Positions 27,675 to 36,926 of a stretch of 64,000 nt of DNA are shown here, piece by piece; positions within the stretch are counted from its first letter, which is position 1; every line of letters begins with the position of its first letter. The stretch is taken from assembly GCF_030409635.1 (NCBI RefSeq), contig NZ_JAUFQF010000004.1, positions 1,832,241-1,896,240 of the forward strand. The letters run 5' to 3'. Source of the DNA: Vibrio agarivorans. Its GTDB lineage: Bacteria > Pseudomonadota > Gammaproteobacteria > Enterobacterales > Vibrionaceae. Position numbers and translations under genes: made by a program. The notes under the pieces are model-generated. The model did no database searches. It saw only the letters and a list, made by a program, of their open reading frames with translations, and was not told where the DNA came from.

Positions 27675-28811
27675 ATGGCCATCACAGTGAATACGAACAT
27701 TGCAGCAATGACGGCGCAAAGGCATATGGCCAATGCGACGCACCAGCTCAATCAATCTATGGAGCGATTGGCTTCAGGGAGTCGTATTAATAGTGCTAAA
27801 GATGACGCAGCCGGTCTGCAGATATCCAATCGCATCGAGTCACAAATGCGTGGTTTAGATGTCGCCGTACGCAACGCGAATGACGGTATTTCCATCATGC
27901 AAACCGCCGAAGGCGCAATGCAGGAGAGTACGAGCATTATGCAAAGAATGCGTGACTTGTCTCTGCAGGCGGCGAACGGCGCTAACTCGGCAGCAGATCG
28001 CCAAGCCATCCAAGAAGAAGTCACACAGCTCAATGATGAGTTAAATCGCATCGCAGAAACCACGTCTTTTGGTGGGCGAAAGCTACTGAACGGCTCGTTT
28101 GGTCACTCCGCATTTCAAATTGGTGCGGCGAGCGGCGAAGCGGTGGGAGTTTCGATTCTGTCGATGCGTACTGACTCGCTGAGTATGGGAGGCTTTGCCT
28201 ATTCTGCCCAAACTCCGAAAGACAGCAATTGGTCGGTGAGTGCAGGTAATGAACAATTGGTCATGCTGTATCTTGATGCAGAGGGAAATGCTCAGTCCGT
28301 CAATATAGACGCTAAAGTCGGTGATGACATAGAGCAGGTCGCCACTTATATCAATGGCCAAACTGACAAGATATCGGCATCGGTGGACGAAAACGGCCAG
28401 CTGCAGCTCTTTATGGCCGGTAAGGAGACGTCCGGGACAATAACCTTCTCTGGCGGCCTTGCGAATGAACTGAATATGGCAACAACGGGCTATCAGTCGG
28501 TTAATGATCTTGATGTCGGAACCGTTGGAGGGGCGCAGCAGGCAATTTCGGTGCTGGATACCGCCTTACAATATGTCGATAGTCACCGCGCTGAACTTGG
28601 CGCGCTGCAGAACCGCTTTGGCCACGCGATCAATAATCTTGATAATGTTCATGAGAACTTAGCCGCCTCCAAGAGTCGAATAAAAGATACCGACTTTGCT
28701 AAAGAGAGTGCGCAAATGGTGAAGCAGCAAATTCTTCAACAAGTCAGCGCGAGTATTTTAGCTCAGGCCAAGCGTCAACCAGATATTGCCCTAACACTTC
28801 TTAATGGATAA
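27675..28811 (+). CDS. flaF: Polar flagellin, first of three (FlaF/FlaE position)
   Basis: Flagellin subunit, 378 residues from ATG 27675 ([18 protein letters not shown]); an in-frame TTG nine bases upstream is ignored. It has the conserved N-terminal D0/D1 ([20 protein letters not shown]), a short variable centre (about 170-285) and C-terminal D1/D0 ([21 protein letters not shown]). The end (ALTLLNG) and codon use differ from the two downstream copies, suggesting lower expression. The symbol follows V. parahaemolyticus gene order; the V. cholerae equivalent would be flaE. It is transcribed from its own sigma-28 promoter. Confidence 0.93.
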   Translation: MAITVNTNIAAMTAQRHMANATHQLNQSMERLASGSRINSAKDDAAGLQISNRIESQMRGLDVAVRNANDGISIMQTAEGAMQESTSIMQRMRDLSLQAANGANSAADRQAIQEEVTQLNDELNRIAETTSFGGRKLLNGSFGHSAFQIGAASGEAVGVSILSMRTDSLSMGGFAYSAQTPKDSNWSVSAGNEQLVMLYLDAEGNAQSVNIDAKVGDDIEQVATYINGQTDKISASVDENGQLQLFMAGKETSGTITFSGGLANELNMATTGYQSVNDLDVGTVGGAQQAISVLDTALQYVDSHRAELGALQNRFGHAINNLDNVHENLAASKSRIKDTDFAKESAQMVKQQILQQVSASILAQAKRQPDIALTLLNG

Positions 28812-28836
28812 TTGCGCCTATATACAAGCGGCGCAA
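28812..28836 (+). repeat. Hairpin directly after the first flagellin gene
   Basis: TTGCGCC and GGCGCAA are perfectly inverted over an 11-base loop, beginning immediately after the stop codon. There is no T run, so termination would be weak; it may stabilise the 3' end of the mRNA. Confidence 0.5.
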
Positions 28837-28953
28837 TATATCGACCAGTCAAATTGATACTTTAGCGAAAATTCGAGAAAAAACGCGATATTAACGCTAA
28901 GTGATGCTTTTCTACTCGAAAGGAAAGTTTTTCAAAAAAAAGTGATTTTTTTT

Positions 28954-28981
28954 CTAAAGGATTCTCAGAGTGCGCCGTTAA
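28954..28981 (+). promoter_or_regulatory. FliA (sigma-28) promoter of the second flagellin gene
   Basis: CTAAAG (28954-28959), a 14-base spacer and GCCGTTAA (28974-28981). It is preceded by the symmetric tract A8-GTGA-T8 (28934-28953), which directly abuts the -35 element and may curve the DNA or act as an upstream element. Confidence 0.85.
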
Positions 28982-29006
28982 GAAATTAACTTTGAGAGAA
29001 CTACTT

Positions 29007-29029
29007 GGTTTTCCGAGACGTCGGAAACC
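29007..29029 (+). promoter_or_regulatory. Hairpin in the leader of the second flagellin gene
   Basis: GGTTTTCCGA and TCGGAAACC pair (one bulged T) around a GACG loop, about 20 bases after the predicted start of transcription and 33 bases before the ATG. A 5' hairpin on a very abundant mRNA fits a stability role; this is inferred. Confidence 0.5.
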
Positions 29030-29062
29030 GGAACTATCGGAAAATCAATTGGAGAAATCACC

Positions 29063-30199
29063 ATGGCAGTGAATGTAAATACTAACGTAGCAGCAATGAC
29101 AGCTCAGCGTCACCTTAACAATGCAAACTCAGCGCAACAAACATCGATGGAACGCCTATCTTCTGGCAACAAAATCAATAGCGCTAAAGATGACGCAGCG
29201 GGTCTACAAATCTCTAACCGCTTGAACGTACAAAGCCGCGGTCTAGATGTTGCAGTACGTAACGCAAACGACGGTATCTCTATTGCACAGACTGCTGAAG
29301 GTGCAATGAACGAGACAACAAACATCCTACAACGTATGCGTGACTTGTCTCTACAATCTTCAAACGGTTCAAACTCTAAAGCTGACCGTGTTGCAATCCA
29401 AGAAGAAGTGACGGCACTAAACAACGAACTAAACCGTATCGCAGAAACAACTTCTTTCGGTGGCCAAAAACTGATTAACGGTACATACGGTGAGCAGTCT
29501 TTCCAAATCGGTGCGGACTCTGGTGAAGCAGTAATCATGGAGCTGAAAGACCTTCGCTCTGACAACGGTAACATGGGTGGTTTAGCGCACGTAGCGGCTA
29601 ACGCTCAAAATGGTGACTGGGCGGTAGGCGCCGGTGCTGACTTGACGATTGGTTATAATGACCTAGATGGTAATGCTCAAACAATTACTATCAACGCGAA
29701 AGAAGGCGATGATATCGAGCAGCTAGCGACTTACATCAATGGTCAGACTGACGTGGTTCAAGCGAACGTTGACGAAGATGGTGCTCTACAGATTTACGCA
29801 GGTGAGAACAAAGTCGATACAGGTACAGCACTGACTTTTGGTGGTTCACTACAAACTGACCTAGCAATGGGTGCGGGCGCTGCAGTGACAGTTAACGATA
29901 TCGACGTAACGTCTGTTGGTGGTTCACAAGAAGCGGTTGCTATCATCGATTCAGCACTAAAATACGTAGACAGCCACCGTGCTGAGCTAGGTGCGATTCA
30001 AAACCGTTTTAACCACACAATCAACAACCTAGACAACATTAACGAGAACGTGAACGCGTCGAAGAGCCGAATCAAAGACACTGACTTCGCTAAAGAAACA
30101 ACAGCGATGACTAAGTCTCAGATTCTGTCTCAAGCTTCAAGTTCTATCCTTGCTCAAGCGAAGCAAGCACCAAACTCAGCGCTAAGCCTACTAGGTTAA
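29063..30199 (+). CDS. flaB: Polar flagellin, second of three (FlaB/FlaD position)
   Basis: Flagellin of 378 residues ([20 protein letters not shown]). The conserved N-terminal ([20 protein letters not shown]) and C-terminal ([20 protein letters not shown]) coiled regions flank a variable middle (about 165-285) with [15 protein letters not shown], shared with the other two copies. It is cysteine-free and strongly biased to favoured codons, as expected for a very abundant protein. A good ribosome site (TTGGAG) precedes it. The symbol follows V. parahaemolyticus order (V. cholerae flaD). Own sigma-28 promoter and terminator, hence monocistronic. Confidence 0.95.
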   Translation: MAVNVNTNVAAMTAQRHLNNANSAQQTSMERLSSGNKINSAKDDAAGLQISNRLNVQSRGLDVAVRNANDGISIAQTAEGAMNETTNILQRMRDLSLQSSNGSNSKADRVAIQEEVTALNNELNRIAETTSFGGQKLINGTYGEQSFQIGADSGEAVIMELKDLRSDNGNMGGLAHVAANAQNGDWAVGAGADLTIGYNDLDGNAQTITINAKEGDDIEQLATYINGQTDVVQANVDEDGALQIYAGENKVDTGTALTFGGSLQTDLAMGAGAAVTVNDIDVTSVGGSQEAVAIIDSALKYVDSHRAELGAIQNRFNHTINNLDNINENVNASKSRIKDTDFAKETTAMTKSQILSQASSSILAQAKQAPNSALSLLG

Positions 30200-30218
30200 T
30201 CGCACTCGGTTTGACTGA

Positions 30219-30250
30219 AAAATCCAGCCTCGGCTGGATTTTTTGTTTTT
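30219..30250 (+). terminator. Rho-independent terminator after the second flagellin gene
   Basis: AAATCCAGCC pairs with GGCTGGATTT around TC, followed by TTTGTTTTT. Confidence 0.9.
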
Positions 30251-30257
30251 GGAGAGC

Positions 30258-30404
30258 AGGAAGGAGGTAGAAGGTTGAAGGATCACCATGTTGAGCTATC
30301 CAGACCCTCTGAACATGCGCACAACTATTTTAAACTCTTTACCCAAGTTAAAGTAAACCCTCTGTATTCTCCTTCCTCCTCCATTTTTCCTTACCTCCCT
30401 TCCA
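30258..30404. repeat. Purine/pyrimidine inverted-repeat element between flagellin genes
   Basis: A purine-rich strand (AGGAAGGAGGTAGAAGG around 30258-30274) is complementary to pyrimidine stretches at 30369-30377 (CTCCTTCCT) and, over a longer imperfect match, 30389-30403 (CCTTACCTCCCTTCC). Between them CATGTT (30287-30292) is inverted as AACATG (30312-30317). The region 30200-30581 holds no convincing gene; apart from this element it contains the preceding terminator and the flaA promoter. Confidence 0.45.
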
Positions 30405-30471
30405 AATCCGCTCAACATTCCGCCATCCACCCCCGTAACCCCAAATATTTGATAAAAAGTCGAAAATTACC

Positions 30472-30499
30472 CTAAAGCTCTCCTTATAGCCGCCGTTAA
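30472..30499 (+). promoter_or_regulatory. FliA (sigma-28) promoter of the third flagellin gene
   Basis: CTAAAG (30472-30477), a 14-base spacer and GCCGTTAA (30492-30499), essentially the same as the second flagellin promoter. The leader of about 75 bases contains an imperfect hairpin with TATGCG (30517-30522) and CGCATA (30549-30554). Confidence 0.85.
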
Positions 30500-30581
30500 A
30501 AGATTGAGAGAAATGATATGCGTCTTAGTGAGGTGAGAGACACGACGGCGCATAAACCTAAATGCCTTAAGGAGATCGACT

Positions 30582-31712
30582 ATGGCAATTAACGTAAATA
30601 CTAACGTTGCTGCTATGACGGCACAGCGTAACCTGAACAATGCGGCAAGCGATGTTAATAAATCAATGGAACGTTTGTCATCTGGCTACAAAATCAATAG
30701 CGCAAAAGATGACGCAGCGGGTCTACAGATTTCGAATCGCTTAACTTCGCAAAGTCGTGGTTTGGACGTGGCAGTGCGTAACGCGAATGATGGTATTTCT
30801 ATTGCACAGACAGCAGAAGGTGCAATGCAAGAGTCTACAAACATCCTTCAACGTATGCGTGACCTTTCACTTCAATCAGCGAACGGTTCTAACTCAAAAG
30901 CAGAGCGTGTAGCGATGCAAGAGGAAGTAACGGCTCTTAACAATGAGCTTAACCGTATCGCAGAAACGACTTCGTTCGGTGGTAATAAACTATTGAATGG
31001 CACTTACGGTCAGCAATCATTCCAAATCGGTGCGGCTTCTGGTGAAGCGGTAATCATGAGCATGGGTAACATGCGTTCTGATACGGCTGAAATGGGCGGT
31101 AAAGCTTATACAGCAGCAGCGCAAGCGGATGATTGGGTGGCAACTGCGGGTAACACAGACCTGACTTTAGACTACACCGATAGCTCTGGCGTAGTTCAAT
31201 CACTATCGATTGATGTTAAAGAAGGTGATGATATCGAGCAGGTAGCGACGTACATCAACGGCCAAAGTAATGACGTAAAAGCATCGGTAGGTGAAGATAA
31301 TACGCTTCAACTATTTGCTGCGAATACGGCTGTAGACCAAGGTACAGTGACTATCGCTGGTGGTTTGGCAACTGACCTGACGATTGGTGCAGGCGTTGAC
31401 AAAACGGTAAACGACATTGATATCACTTCAGTTGCAGGCTCTCAGCAAGCAGTGAACGTTATTGATGGCGCTTTGAAAGCAGTGGATAGCCAACGTGCAG
31501 AGCTAGGTGCAGTTCAAAACCGTTTTAACCACACAATCAATAACCTAGACAACATTAACGAGAACGTTAATGCTTCACGTAGCCGTATCCAAGACACGGA
31601 TTACGCGAAGGAAACAACAGCAATGACTAAGGCTCAGATCCTGCAACAAGCGAGTACCTCTATTTTGGCACAAGCTAAGCAGACACCATCTGCGGCACTA
31701 AGCCTGCTGTAA
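30582..31712 (+). CDS. flaA: Polar flagellin, third of three (FlaA/FlaB position)
   Basis: Flagellin of 376 residues ([20 protein letters not shown]) with conserved ends ([40 protein letters not shown]) and a short variable middle. It is closest to the second copy. A strong ribosome site (AAGGAGA) precedes the ATG. No clear terminator follows, so read-through into flaG, 87 bp on, is likely. The symbol follows V. parahaemolyticus order; by position the V. cholerae name would be flaB, so symbols between species conflict. Confidence 0.95.
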   Translation: MAINVNTNVAAMTAQRNLNNAASDVNKSMERLSSGYKINSAKDDAAGLQISNRLTSQSRGLDVAVRNANDGISIAQTAEGAMQESTNILQRMRDLSLQSANGSNSKAERVAMQEEVTALNNELNRIAETTSFGGNKLLNGTYGQQSFQIGAASGEAVIMSMGNMRSDTAEMGGKAYTAAAQADDWVATAGNTDLTLDYTDSSGVVQSLSIDVKEGDDIEQVATYINGQSNDVKASVGEDNTLQLFAANTAVDQGTVTIAGGLATDLTIGAGVDKTVNDIDITSVAGSQQAVNVIDGALKAVDSQRAELGAVQNRFNHTINNLDNINENVNASRSRIQDTDYAKETTAMTKAQILQQASTSILAQAKQTPSAALSLL

Positions 31713-31799
31713 GGTTATCGATAGGTTTCGTTTGAAGCTTATTGAGAGCTCTGACGTAGGACGCGTTGGAGGCTAATGTACAGGACGGGGGTAGGTGAT

Positions 31800-32228
31800 A
31801 TGGAATATTCTTCCAACACATCAGCAACCCATCCTTACGGCTCTCAATGTGGCATTAAAATTGCTTTAAAAGACCAAGGTCCGACACAGGTTGCCGCTCA
31901 CAAAGTGAGCGATAATAGCGTCGCGGTAAATGAACGAAGCGTTCAAGCTACCAATAAAGCGTATCAAATCGCTTTTGAACGTAAGCAGCTCGATGAGCAA
32001 GAACGCGAGAAAGTCGTCGAACAGTTGAATGAGTTTATCTCATCCATGAACAAAAGCATCGTGTTTAAAAAAGACGAAGATGCTGGACGTGAAGTGGTTT
32101 CGATTTTCGATGTGGATACAGGTGAGCTGATCCGTCAGATACCCGATGAAGAGCTGTTAGAGGTTCTAAGACGTCTACGTCAGCAGTCCAGTGGACAAAG
32201 CACCGGGTTGTTGATTGATAAAGTCTAG
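31800..32228 (+). CDS. flaG: Flagellar protein FlaG
   Basis: FlaG proteins limit filament length or aid filament assembly; the mechanism is not settled. This protein has 142 residues from ATG 31800 (MEYSSNTSATHPYGS). ATG 31776 (MYRTG), with GGAGG very close upstream, is an alternative. The C-terminal half is the FlaG domain (QLNEFISSMNKSIVFKKDED, VSIFDVDTGELIRQIPDEELLEVLRRL). It lies between the flagellins and fliD, as throughout Vibrio. Confidence 0.92.
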   Translation: MEYSSNTSATHPYGSQCGIKIALKDQGPTQVAAHKVSDNSVAVNERSVQATNKAYQIAFERKQLDEQEREKVVEQLNEFISSMNKSIVFKKDEDAGREVVSIFDVDTGELIRQIPDEELLEVLRRLRQQSSGQSTGLLIDKV

Positions 32229-32246
32229 GTTTTTTGAGGTGGTGAA

Positions 32247-34235
32247 ATGAGTTTAGGCCCAATGGGGATGAATACTGGCATGGATATTAACTCCATGGTC
32301 AGCAAGATGGTTGATGCCGAGCGTGTGCCTAAACAGCAACGTATCGACAACGAACGCGCTGACAACGAAACCAGTATCAGTTCTTATGGTCGACTCAAAG
32401 AGTCGCTGGATACGATGAAGTATCTCATGGCTGACTTTCGTCACGAAAAAGCGTTTGCTGCTCGCGCTGTTGATACAACAGACGACAGCACAGTGTCGGC
32501 AACCGCTACGACGGAAGCCATCGCAGGACGATACTCTGTTGATGTGTTGCAGCTTGCTCAGAGTCATAAGCTCGCTTCAGGCGTTCTCGCTGAAGATGAG
32601 AAATTTGACGCGGGCAAGCTGCAAATCAAGCTGGGTAGCCGCAGTTTTACGTTAGACGTTAAACAAAACAGTAAGCTCAACGACATCGTTCGTGGCATTA
32701 ATGAGGAAAAAGCGAACCCTGGGGTTCGTGCCTCTGTCATTAACGATGTCGAAGGGCCTCGTTTAATTCTCGCTTCCGAACAAACGGGAGAGAAGAACGC
32801 CATATCGATCATAGTTCAGTCGGATGAGCCTGCAAGCAGTCTCAAACAGCTGGAATACAAATCCTTAGAGCAACGGGTTAAAGATCTTGAACAGGCACGT
32901 GCCGCGGCTCAAGAGCTTATCAGCCCTTTGGATCCCGCACAAAAGCTAGCCGCACAAAAGGTGGCAGACACCTTAATTGATGCAGCTAAAACCGTCGATG
33001 AGAAAATTGTTGAAGAAGCTCAAGCAGCGGCCCAGTCTGAACAAAATGTTGTTAAAAACAATGGTGCTGACGATAGTGCAGCCGTCGCCGCAGTCAATGC
33101 AACCGAGCAAGCCGCGTCTTATCAGCGTCCACAGGATAGAATACCGGGATGGTCTGAAACCGCGTCAGGGACCTTATTGGATTCGTACTATGAACCCGAG
33201 CCTGAATTAGACGAAAAAGCGCGCGCGAAATCGGGAGAAGTCCCAGGCTGGAGTAACACGGCATCGGGCACATTGACAGACTCTTACGTCACACCTGCGG
33301 AAGCGCAGGAGAAGCTAGATAAAAAGCTTGCAGCGGAACATGCAGCCATTGCTAAAGCAGTCTCTAGCGGAGAGATGACACAGGAGGAGGCGAAACAAGC
33401 TGAGCGGGCAAAGCTGACAGATGAAGAGCGCGCACAACTTGAGAAAATCGATCAGGTCAATGCCGATCTTGCTGCCGCACAGTCGTCGTTTGATGCGTAT
33501 AACGGTATGACACAAGTAGAAGTCGCTCAAGACTCAAAAGTGCTACTTGATGGTATTGCTCAGGTGAGTAGTGATAACAATGTGATTGAAAACGCGATTC
33601 AAGGTGTTGATCTCACGTTGCTTAACACCTCAGACCCGAATGAGCGCCCAGCAGAAGTAAGCGTCGAGTATGACCGAGCGCGAGTTCGTGATCAGATAGA
33701 GCAATTTGTTCAGGCTTACAATCACTTTTATGTGGTGAGTAAAGACCTTTCAGGGGTAGACCCTTTGACTGGGCGTGCCGGTCCATTGGCGGGCGACAGT
33801 TTAGTTCGTAGCGCGGAAAGTCGTTTAAAGAGTGTATTCACGACACCGGTCGAAGGTGCGCCTTCCAATATGAACACATTGAGCTCGTTTGGTGTGACCA
33901 CAACAAGGCAGGGTAATTTAGAGATAAACTATCAAACCTTGAACCGTCAGCTAGATGAAAACTTCCATAATCTGGAAGACTTCTTTGGCGGTAATGATGG
34001 TTTTGCGCGACGTGTAGAAGACGCCATTGGCAACTTTACCGGCCCTACAGGTTCAATTCGAACCCGAGAGCAGGGGATTGTCGAGCGTAACTATCGTCTG
34101 CGAGATGACCAAGCGGCACTTGATCGCCGCATGGAGAGTTTAGAGAAGCGTACTCACGATCGCTTTGCAGCGATGCAAGATGCGACGAGCAATATGCAAG
34201 CGCAACTCTCTGGCATGATGAATGTGTTGGGGTAG
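32247..34235 (+). CDS. fliD: Flagellar cap protein FliD, with a repeated motif in the central insertion
   Basis: FliD (HAP2, FlaH in V. parahaemolyticus) caps the filament and helps flagellin monomers fold at the tip. The 662-residue protein is longer than the 468 of E. coli. FliD_N covers about 1-110 (TGMDINSMVSKMVDAER) and FliD_C about 430-655. The extra central stretch (about 190-425) is rich in Ala, Glu and Gln and holds two copies of PGWS(E/N)TASGTL(L/T)DSY, at about 300 and 333. Ribosome site GAGGTGG. It lies 18 bp after flaG. Confidence 0.95.
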   Translation: MSLGPMGMNTGMDINSMVSKMVDAERVPKQQRIDNERADNETSISSYGRLKESLDTMKYLMADFRHEKAFAARAVDTTDDSTVSATATTEAIAGRYSVDVLQLAQSHKLASGVLAEDEKFDAGKLQIKLGSRSFTLDVKQNSKLNDIVRGINEEKANPGVRASVINDVEGPRLILASEQTGEKNAISIIVQSDEPASSLKQLEYKSLEQRVKDLEQARAAAQELISPLDPAQKLAAQKVADTLIDAAKTVDEKIVEEAQAAAQSEQNVVKNNGADDSAAVAAVNATEQAASYQRPQDRIPGWSETASGTLLDSYYEPEPELDEKARAKSGEVPGWSNTASGTLTDSYVTPAEAQEKLDKKLAAEHAAIAKAVSSGEMTQEEAKQAERAKLTDEERAQLEKIDQVNADLAAAQSSFDAYNGMTQVEVAQDSKVLLDGIAQVSSDNNVIENAIQGVDLTLLNTSDPNERPAEVSVEYDRARVRDQIEQFVQAYNHFYVVSKDLSGVDPLTGRAGPLAGDSLVRSAESRLKSVFTTPVEGAPSNMNTLSSFGVTTTRQGNLEINYQTLNRQLDENFHNLEDFFGGNDGFARRVEDAIGNFTGPTGSIRTREQGIVERNYRLRDDQAALDRRMESLEKRTHDRFAAMQDATSNMQAQLSGMMNVLG

Positions 34236-34241
34236 CAATAA

Positions 34242-34544
34242 ATGAGTCGATACCAAGATATTCATGAGCTTGATCATAAAATTTCGGTTCTACTGCAAAG
34301 TGACCAATTAAATACTGAAGAATTTCACTCTTTGGTCGATACAAGAAAAAGAAAGATTGATAACGCATTGTCTGACATAAAACAGCAGCCTAGCCTAGCC
34401 CAAGACCCACAGTGGTTAGCTTTAGTTGCCCAGACAAAAAGACTGGTTGAAAAGATGCAAAGCGAAACCCTTGCCGCAGGCCAAGCGTTGAGCAAATACC
34501 GTAAAGGTGTCAAATCAGTTCAGCAGTATAAAAGGTTTTTATAA
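34242..34544 (+). CDS. flaI: Flagellar protein FlaI (FliT-like chaperone candidate)
   Basis: A 100-residue, mostly helical, charged protein in the position of flaI of V. parahaemolyticus and its V. cholerae equivalent, 6 bp after fliD. In enterics FliT, chaperone of FliD, holds this position. The helical pattern (ELDHKISVLLQSDQLNTEEF, LVAQTKRLVEKMQSETLAAG) fits that class, but sequence identity is too low to prove it. Confidence 0.82.
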   Translation: MSRYQDIHELDHKISVLLQSDQLNTEEFHSLVDTRKRKIDNALSDIKQQPSLAQDPQWLALVAQTKRLVEKMQSETLAAGQALSKYRKGVKSVQQYKRFL

Positions 34545-34556
34545 AAGAGGTTAACC

Positions 34557-34967
34557 ATGCGCGGTTCGTTACAGGCATACAAAAAAGTATCAGTAGACAG
34601 TCAGTTAAGTGCAGCATCACCACACAAAATTGTGCAAATGTTGATGGCTGGTGCTGTCGAGCGTCTTATTCAAGGAAAGGCGGCAATGCTACAGGGCAAC
34701 GTTTCGGTAAAAGGCGAACGTTTTGGTAAAGCGCTGGATATTATTATTAGCTTACGTTCTTGCTTATCGATGAACGACGGTGGCGATATTGCCCAGAATT
34801 TGGACCAATTGTATGATTTTATGATTAACCAAATTTCATCGGCAAATATTAGTAACGACCCTCAACCGATTGATGATGTAGTCGAAATCCTACGTGAAAT
34901 TAAATCGGCATGGGATCAGATCCCTGCTGAGTACCACAACCTTACCGCAGCAGACATTGGTATTTAA
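34557..34967 (+). CDS. fliS: Flagellin export chaperone FliS
   Basis: FliS binds the C-terminus of flagellin in the cytoplasm and keeps it unfolded for export. The 136-residue protein has the family N-terminus (YKKVSVDSQLSAASPHKIVQMLMAGAVERL), then GKALDIIISLRSCL and LYDFMINQISSANI. It follows flaI by 12 bp (V. parahaemolyticus flaJ). No hairpin terminator is visible after it. Confidence 0.95.
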   Translation: MRGSLQAYKKVSVDSQLSAASPHKIVQMLMAGAVERLIQGKAAMLQGNVSVKGERFGKALDIIISLRSCLSMNDGGDIAQNLDQLYDFMINQISSANISNDPQPIDDVVEILREIKSAWDQIPAEYHNLTAADIGI

Positions 34968-35350
34968 CTTTACCTATCTCTATGAGTTGGCGTTGGTTTT
35001 TATACCAATGCCTGCTTATGCAATGCCTTTATCTGCTGCTTTAATAACCATCCCTTCTTTACAAATTCTCCTATAAAGGTCACATCCCGCGCTCCCTTAG
35101 TTGCCTTATTTTTTAATTCAAATAAAATGGTGGTTTCAGTGTCTAAAAAAATGTAAAGACACAACATCGACACATTGATGTAAGCAATTCTAAGAATTGA
35201 ATTTATTGATGAGTCCCAAGCTGACTTAAACAAAAATCAGAGCGTAATTTCAGTTTCGTTGGATATGAACCTCATTGTCTAACGACGTTTTAAAGCTCAA
35301 TACTATTATATAAAGTCAGTCCAACTGTTTTGAAGGCAATCAATTTACCT
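34968..35350 (+). other. Long AT-rich leader region of flrA
   Basis: This 383-bp stretch carries no gene I can support. It includes several direct T or A tracts and a weak GTCT...AAGAC inversion near 35140-35159. I find no sigma-54 or sigma-28 element, which agrees with flrA being the top-level gene controlled by housekeeping sigma and other regulators. The length suggests several regulator sites. Confidence 0.5.
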
Positions 35351-36817
35351 ATGCAAGGTTTATTAAAAATACTCGTGATTGAGGACGATGCGCAATTGCG
35401 TAGCAATCTGAGTAACATTTTTGAGTTTGTTGGCGAATCCTGTCATACCATTGGTTCTGCACAGATCGAATCTATTGACTGGTCTGAATCTTGGACTGCG
35501 TGCGTCTTAGGCACGCTTGCAGGTAATCAACTGCAAGCGGTGCTTCGAGAGCGCTTAGTTAATGCAAATCATGTCCCACTATTGGTGGCCGGCAAGCACC
35601 CGTACGCGGTAGAAAACTTTACCCAATTTGTCGGTGAGCTTGAGTATCCACTAAATTACCCTCAACTCAGTGAAGCATTGCGCCACTGTAAAGAGTTTTT
35701 GGGTCGTAAAGGTGTACAAATTCCTTCATCGTCGAGAAAAAACACTTTATTTCGTAGCTTGGTGGGGCAGAGTTCTGGCATCCAACAAGTTCGCCATATG
35801 ATTGAGCAAGTCTCTGGTACTGAAGCCAGTGTGATGATCCTCGGTGAATCCGGTACCGGTAAAGAAGTCGTGGCACGTAATGTTCATTATCATTCGCCTC
35901 GTCGTTCAGGCCCATTTGTACCGATTAACTGTGGTGCGATTCCGGCTGAACTGCTTGAGAGTGAGTTGTTTGGTCATGAGAAAGGTGCATTTACTGGCGC
36001 ACTCACCGCGCGCAAAGGTCGATTTGAGCTGGCGGAAGGCGGAACTATTTTCCTTGATGAGATTGGCGATATGCCAATGTCTATGCAAGTAAAACTGCTA
36101 CGTGTTTTGCAAGAGCGTTGCTTTGAGCGAGTGGGTGGTAATACGACGATTCAAGCCAATGTCCGTGTTATTGCCGCTACACACCGTAACCTTGAGCAGA
36201 TGATTGAGAAAGGTGACTTCCGCGAAGTCTTATACTATCGCTTAAACGTCTTCCCAATCGAGATGCCTGCACTGCGTGAGCGCCGCCCTGACATTCCTTT
36301 GTTACTGCAAGAGCTGATGACTCGTATGGAAGCCGAAGGTGGACAGCCTATCTGTTTCACCCCACGTGCAATTAACTCCTTGATGGAGCACCATTGGCCG
36401 GGTAACGTGCGCGAGCTCGCCAATTTGATCGAACGTATGGTGATTTTGTATCCAAACAGCTTGGTTGATGTGAATCACTTGCCGACGAAGTATCGTTACT
36501 CTGACATTCCTGAGTTCCAACCAGAGATGCAAGAAGACGCGACACTAGAAGAGCAAGAGCGTGATGCGTTGGCGAATATTTTCTCTGAAGAGTTCAGTTT
36601 TGAAGAGCCTGAGCCATTATCGACGAACTCTCAAGGGCCGCAGTCGCTGCCTGAAGAGGGGATAAACCTAAAAGAGATGCTGGCAGATTTAGAAGTCAAT
36701 ATGATCAGCCAAGCACTGGATGCACAAGGTGGGGTAGTGGCGAGAGCAGCGGATATGCTCGGTATGCGTCGAACGACCTTGGTAGAGAAGATGCGTAAGT
36801 ACAACATGCAGCGCTAG
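35351..36817 (+). CDS. flrA: Master flagellar sigma-54 activator FlrA
   Basis: FlrA (FlaK) activates class II flagellar genes with sigma-54. The protein has 488 residues from ATG 35351 ([20 protein letters not shown]); an in-frame TTG at 35330 is an alternative with closer purines. The receiver-like N-terminal domain (about 1-115) is degenerate: no typical phospho-Asp with its context is seen. The AAA+ domain has Walker A GESGTGKE (165-172) and the sigma-54 contact loop GAFTGA (212-217). A Fis-type helix-turn-helix is at the end ([19 protein letters not shown]). A hairpin separates it from flrB. Confidence 0.95.
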   Translation: MQGLLKILVIEDDAQLRSNLSNIFEFVGESCHTIGSAQIESIDWSESWTACVLGTLAGNQLQAVLRERLVNANHVPLLVAGKHPYAVENFTQFVGELEYPLNYPQLSEALRHCKEFLGRKGVQIPSSSRKNTLFRSLVGQSSGIQQVRHMIEQVSGTEASVMILGESGTGKEVVARNVHYHSPRRSGPFVPINCGAIPAELLESELFGHEKGAFTGALTARKGRFELAEGGTIFLDEIGDMPMSMQVKLLRVLQERCFERVGGNTTIQANVRVIAATHRNLEQMIEKGDFREVLYYRLNVFPIEMPALRERRPDIPLLLQELMTRMEAEGGQPICFTPRAINSLMEHHWPGNVRELANLIERMVILYPNSLVDVNHLPTKYRYSDIPEFQPEMQEDATLEEQERDALANIFSEEFSFEEPEPLSTNSQGPQSLPEEGINLKEMLADLEVNMISQALDAQGGVVARAADMLGMRRTTLVEKMRKYNMQR

Positions 36818-36867
36818 GCACATGTCAGAAAAACGTCATCAAGGTAACACATTGTAATCACATACAA

Positions 36868-36902
36868 ATGCCTGAAATGCGCCAAGCACTTCAGGCTTTT
36901 GT
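36868..36902 (+). terminator. Hairpin terminator between flrA and flrB
   Basis: GCCTGAA (36870-36876) pairs with TTCAGGC (36890-36896) and is followed by TTTTGTTCTATTTT. It should reduce or stop read-through from flrA to flrBC. Confidence 0.7.
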
Positions 36903-36926
36903 TCTATTTTATGGCAACAAATTGAC

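Noticed and set aside
30275-30475. A 66-codon frame between the second and third flagellin genes
   Set aside because: It lies in the inverted-repeat element and promoter region, has no ribosome site, and its low-complexity translation (many Pro and Ser) looks non-coding.
27675-31712. Three flagellins as assembly duplication
   Set aside because: The three copies differ clearly in sequence, leaders and flanks, and three flagellins at this place are normal for Vibrio.
34968-35350. Possible small RNA or gene in the long flrA leader
   Set aside because: Short frames on both strands have no ribosome site and there is no promoter-plus-terminator pair.
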